The notes below the pieces were generated by a model. It was not told the DNA's origin and made no database searches. It saw only the letters and a program-made list of their open reading frames with translations. A DNA stretch of 64,000 nucleotides from positions 1 through 64,000 of the forward strand of contig CAUJEL010000046.1 of NCBI GenBank assembly GCA_963169875.1, read 5' to 3'. A program made the position numbers and the translations under genes. Shown here piece after piece: positions 61,374 to 64,000 of the stretch (positions within the stretch are counted from its first letter, which is position 1; the number at the start of each line of letters is the position of its first letter). The stretch is from Candidatus Zhuqueibacterota bacterium (lineage in GTDB: Bacteria; Zhuqueibacterota; Zhuqueibacteria; Residuimicrobiales; Residuimicrobiaceae).

Positions 61374-63958
61374 TACGGTTTCCCATTAATCATCACCCCG
61401 CGGCTCTTCTCCACGGAAAAAACCGGCGTTGCCGCGGAGGTGATCTCCGCATCCCTGACCACGATCTGCGCTGCGTGTTTTATCTGCACCCCCTGTCCGG
61501 CCGAGATGCGCACGTTTTCCATGGTGATATCCTGTAATGGCATCTCCGGCAAGCCAGTCATGACAACCGCTTTGCCCGCACCGAGGCAGACAATGTTTCT
61601 GAAATGAATCGCCTCAAAACGCGGCGTCTCTTCGCTCACCTCGGGCACGGCCGTGCCGCCCTTGCTGCCCCCGGTGTAGAACAGATCAAATAAAATCGCT
61701 TCCCCCGGGATATCCATCATCTGGATATCTTGCACCTGGATATTACGCACAACGCCGCCACGGCCGCGCGCGCTCTTGAAACGCAATCCCACATCCGTGC
61801 CGATGAACGTGCACTGCGCCACCCAGATATTTTCAACACCGCCCGACATCTCGCTGCCAATGGTGAATCCGCCGTGGCCATGATACACCGTGCAGTTCTG
61901 AATGACGATCTTTTCGCTCGGACGCCCGCGCATGCGGCCCTCCTCGTTCTTGCCCGATTTGATGCAGATGGCATCATCTCCCACGTCAAAGTTGCAGTTC
62001 GTCACCAGCACATTTCTGCACGACTCCAGGTCGAGTCCATCACCATTCTGCGAGTACCAGGGATTGCGCACGCTGATGTTGCGGATGATCACATTTTCAC
62101 ACATCAGCGGATGGATGTTCCACGCCGGCGAATTCTGAAATGTGGGACCGTCCAGCAAGACATTCCGGCAGTTGACCAGCCGGATCATCACCGGACGCAA
62201 AAATTCTTTCACCGGCGCCACATCCGCCCGCGTTATCGGGCGCCCGCTCTTGCTCAAGGAATCCAGCAGACCTTCCCCGCGTAAAGCAGCGGCCGTCGGC
62301 CACCAGATTTTTCCCGCCTTGTCCACCACGCCGCCCGAGGCGCGCAGCGTCTGCCACTGGTTGTTGCTGAGCTTGAATTGCTTGACCGGCCGCCACGCAT
62401 CACCCGCGCCATCGATAATGCCCTCTCCGGTGATGGCGATATTCTCAACATTCACTGCATTGATGGGCGAGGTGCAGCGGAACTGCGCCTCACCTTCGTA
62501 ATTACCTTCGATCAACGGATAATCATCATACTCACGGCTGAACAACAGCAGCGCGCCTTGTTCAAGATGCAAATTGACCTTGCTGGCCAGATGAATGGGG
62601 CCGCTGAGCCAGATGCCGCGCGGAATCCGTACGCGGCCGCCGCCCGCCGCCGCGCAGGCGGAAATGGTCTGCACAATGGCCTCGGTATTTTTTATCTGTC
62701 CCCCCGGCACGGCGCCATAATCAATTATGTTAAAATCCCGATCAGGGAATGAGGGCACTGCCAACGCCGGAAATTCAAAGGGAACCCCTGTAACTTGAAC
62801 GGACCCGTTTGCGGACCTGTACAACGGCTCATAGGGGGAGATCAGATCGCCCCATTTATCATGCCACGCCGGCCACGATTTGGCGAGCAGTTCGGCGGGC
62901 CAGTCGCCGAGCCAGGCATAATCGTTGCGGCGCTCAGAGGAGATTTCGGACAGGTCGTAATAAATCTTGCCGTCGCGGTCGCTGAAAAAGGGCCGGTTTT
63001 TGCCGATGAGATAAAAACGCGCCCACAAAGGCGGTGCGGCGGAATCGCTCACCACCACCTTGTTGAAACCCGTCGGACTGGAAGCATCCGCCACATAATC
63101 CTCCCGTATGCCGTGGATTTTGACCTTCTCAAACCACTCTATCGCGCCATGGATGGCGCGAACCACTTCGGGTGATGGAGACTCGATGCCCATCAGAAAC
63201 TGGACGATGGACACGGATTCTTTGCCGCTCAGGGAGACCAGCTCATACGCCCGCGCCTTGGCCGGCAGCAGCGTCTCTTCATCATATTGGGCGCACCAGG
63301 CGCTGGGATGACCATCCTCTTCGAGCTGCGTCTTCAGGATGCAGTCGATGCCTTTTTCAACCGCCTTTGCCGCCCGTTCCCGCCGGTCATTATCCACAAA
63401 GGCATAGTCTCGCGCCACTTGCCGCAACAAGGAGAGCACGCCGACCATGGCGTCGTCATTATACGTGATATGGGAATAGTAACCCTTGAGCAACGGATAG
63501 AACTGCGGCCAGCCGCCGTTGTCGTACTGCGCCGCCAGCAGATAATCGAGTCCGCGGAGAAAGGCCGCGATCCAGCGTGGTTCGTCAGCGGATTTGATCA
63601 TTCGGGTCAGGAAGAAAAGTTGCGAATAGGTGGCGCCGTTATCGATCGTGGCATAGGGTTGATCAGGCTGGCGCGCCAGTTTTTCGCGCAGCTCCGCAGG
63701 GACCGGCCTGGTCATATCGATATTTTTGGGCCAGCCGCCGCTGGCGCGCTGATAGAGCAGCACATTATCAGCAACAGCAGCCGCTTCTTTTGACGCGTAC
63801 CAGGAGGCATCGCGGTTCATGAGGGACTCCCAGACGGGGGAAGAGAAGGAAACGGCAAATGGTTGCCGAGCCTCCACGCTCGCTTGGGCCAGGGCGACCC
63901 ATAACAGGACCGCTATGAGCAAACATTTTCCGGGCAATACATAGTGACGCAGATGCAT
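61370..63958 (-). CDS. secreted PL10 pectate lyase - GH28 polygalacturonase fusion
   Basis: An 862-residue exported pectinase (signal peptide LLIAVLLWVALAQASVEA). The N-terminal half (about residues 40-380) is a family 10 pectate lyase: YQRASGGWPKNIDM, WPQFYPLLKGYYSHITYNDD, WCAQYDEETLLPAKARAYE. The C-terminal half (about 400-862) is a GH28 beta-helix: YGAVPGGQIKNTEAI, NGDGLDLESC, DDAICIKSGKNE, YHGHGGFTIGSE, and VGLRFKSARGRGG, holding the conserved Asp, Asp-Asp, Gly-His-Gly and Arg-x-Lys. So one chain both lyses and hydrolyses polygalacturonate. An AAGGAAAT site precedes the ATG. The stop codon is in repeat copy C. Confidence 0.93.
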   Translation of the reverse strand: MHLRHYVLPGKCLLIAVLLWVALAQASVEARQPFAVSFSSPVWESLMNRDASWYASKEAAAVADNVLLYQRASGGWPKNIDMTRPVPAELREKLARQPDQPYATIDNGATYSQLFFLTRMIKSADEPRWIAAFLRGLDYLLAAQYDNGGWPQFYPLLKGYYSHITYNDDAMVGVLSLLRQVARDYAFVDNDRRERAAKAVEKGIDCILKTQLEEDGHPSAWCAQYDEETLLPAKARAYELVSLSGKESVSIVQFLMGIESPSPEVVRAIHGAIEWFEKVKIHGIREDYVADASSPTGFNKVVVSDSAAPPLWARFYLIGKNRPFFSDRDGKIYYDLSEISSERRNDYAWLGDWPAELLAKSWPAWHDKWGDLISPYEPLYRSANGSVQVTGVPFEFPALAVPSFPDRDFNIIDYGAVPGGQIKNTEAIVQTISACAAAGGGRVRIPRGIWLSGPIHLASKVNLHLEQGALLLFSREYDDYPLIEGNYEGEAQFRCTSPINAVNVENIAITGEGIIDGAGDAWRPVKQFKLSNNQWQTLRASGGVVDKAGKIWWPTAAALRGEGLLDSLSKSGRPITRADVAPVKEFLRPVMIRLVNCRNVLLDGPTFQNSPAWNIHPLMCENVIIRNISVRNPWYSQNGDGLDLESCRNVLVTNCNFDVGDDAICIKSGKNEEGRMRGRPSEKIVIQNCTVYHGHGGFTIGSEMSGGVENIWVAQCTFIGTDVGLRFKSARGRGGVVRNIQVQDIQMMDIPGEAILFDLFYTGGSKGGTAVPEVSEETPRFEAIHFRNIVCLGAGKAVVMTGLPEMPLQDITMENVRISAGQGVQIKHAAQIVVRDAEITSAATPVFSVEKSRGVMINGKPY

Positions 63959-64000
63959 TCTAGATTTCCTTTATTTCCAGGTATCTTATCGTCACAGCAT

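Overview
The window reads as a chromosomal segment of a Gram-negative heterotroph of the FCB (Fibrobacterota-Chlorobiota-Bacteroidota) group. It could be a KSB1-, Calditrichota- or Ignavibacteria-like lineage; this placement is inference. The evidence is a secreted protein ending in a type IX secretion (T9SS) sorting domain with an NYPNPFNP core, a PorV/PorQ-type outer-membrane protein, three TonB-dependent receptor genes (one broken), FecR/ECF-sigma surface signalling, a DUF4249-like lipoprotein, a 6-bladed-propeller lipoprotein and a serine-palmitoyltransferase-like alpha-oxoamine synthase. Shine-Dalgarno sites are mostly good (AGGAGG types). I found no rRNA, tRNA, CRISPR array, transposase or prophage.

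Layout. 1-7.7 kb: 3' part of an SPT-like gene; a minus-strand operon of thioredoxin, mannose-1-P guanylyltransferase, a small unknown protein, an orphan PTS IIA and a zinc-ribbon protein; then an acetyltransferase/CorA pair and NAD-malic enzyme. 7.9-16 kb: DUF1893 protein, secreted C1q-like protein, secreted sugar-hydrolase-like protein, a membrane protein with an EEISWGQ motif, a transglutaminase-like protein and an APC permease. 16.1-22.3 kb: an outer-membrane operon (TonB receptor, large secreted protein, PorV/PorQ protein) with a good sigma70-type promoter. 22.7-30.6 kb, minus strand: FG-GAP/BNR protein with T9SS tail, a tandem GH2-type sugar-binding-domain protein, a JAMM-DinG helicase fusion and a YpfJ-type zinc peptidase. 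30.9-36.8 kb: FecR, TonB receptor with STN domain, DUF4249-like lipoprotein, ECF sigma factor and another lipoprotein. 36.9-46.7 kb: MBL-fold exonuclease-like protein, small secreted protein, Fe-S aldo/keto reductase, HSL-type esterase, a gene remnant, TIP30-like oxidoreductase, S9 peptidase, OsmC and a secreted phosphoesterase. 47-54.8 kb: corrinoid methyltransferase pair, propeller lipoprotein, KamA-type aminomutase, a DUF5674 pair, a 5'-truncated TonB receptor and YceH. 55-64 kb: a small Cys-rich ORF with a tandem duplication, a receiver/sensor-kinase operon with a periplasmic propeller, a GH27 alpha-galactosidase and a PL10-GH28 pectinase fusion.

The coherent physiology is uptake and degradation of plant-type polysaccharide: pectin backbone cleavage by PL10-GH28, galactoside removal by GH27, the GH2-like binding protein, TonB import and a propeller-type sensor kinase like those that sense glycans. 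Export to the surface probably runs through T9SS.

The strongest unexplained structure is a dispersed, roughly 180-bp, MITE-like repeat with TTAACCTG termini. It has four near-complete copies (3672, 15925, 46700 and 61191) and some degenerate relatives. Two copies supply the stop codon of the adjacent gene. Other points for follow-up are the JAMM-DinG fusion, the GTN variant of the CorA signature, a sigma factor at the wrong end of a FecR/TonB operon, a ferredoxin-like gene remnant, and a 69-bp in-frame tandem duplication encoding CxxCxxxC motifs.
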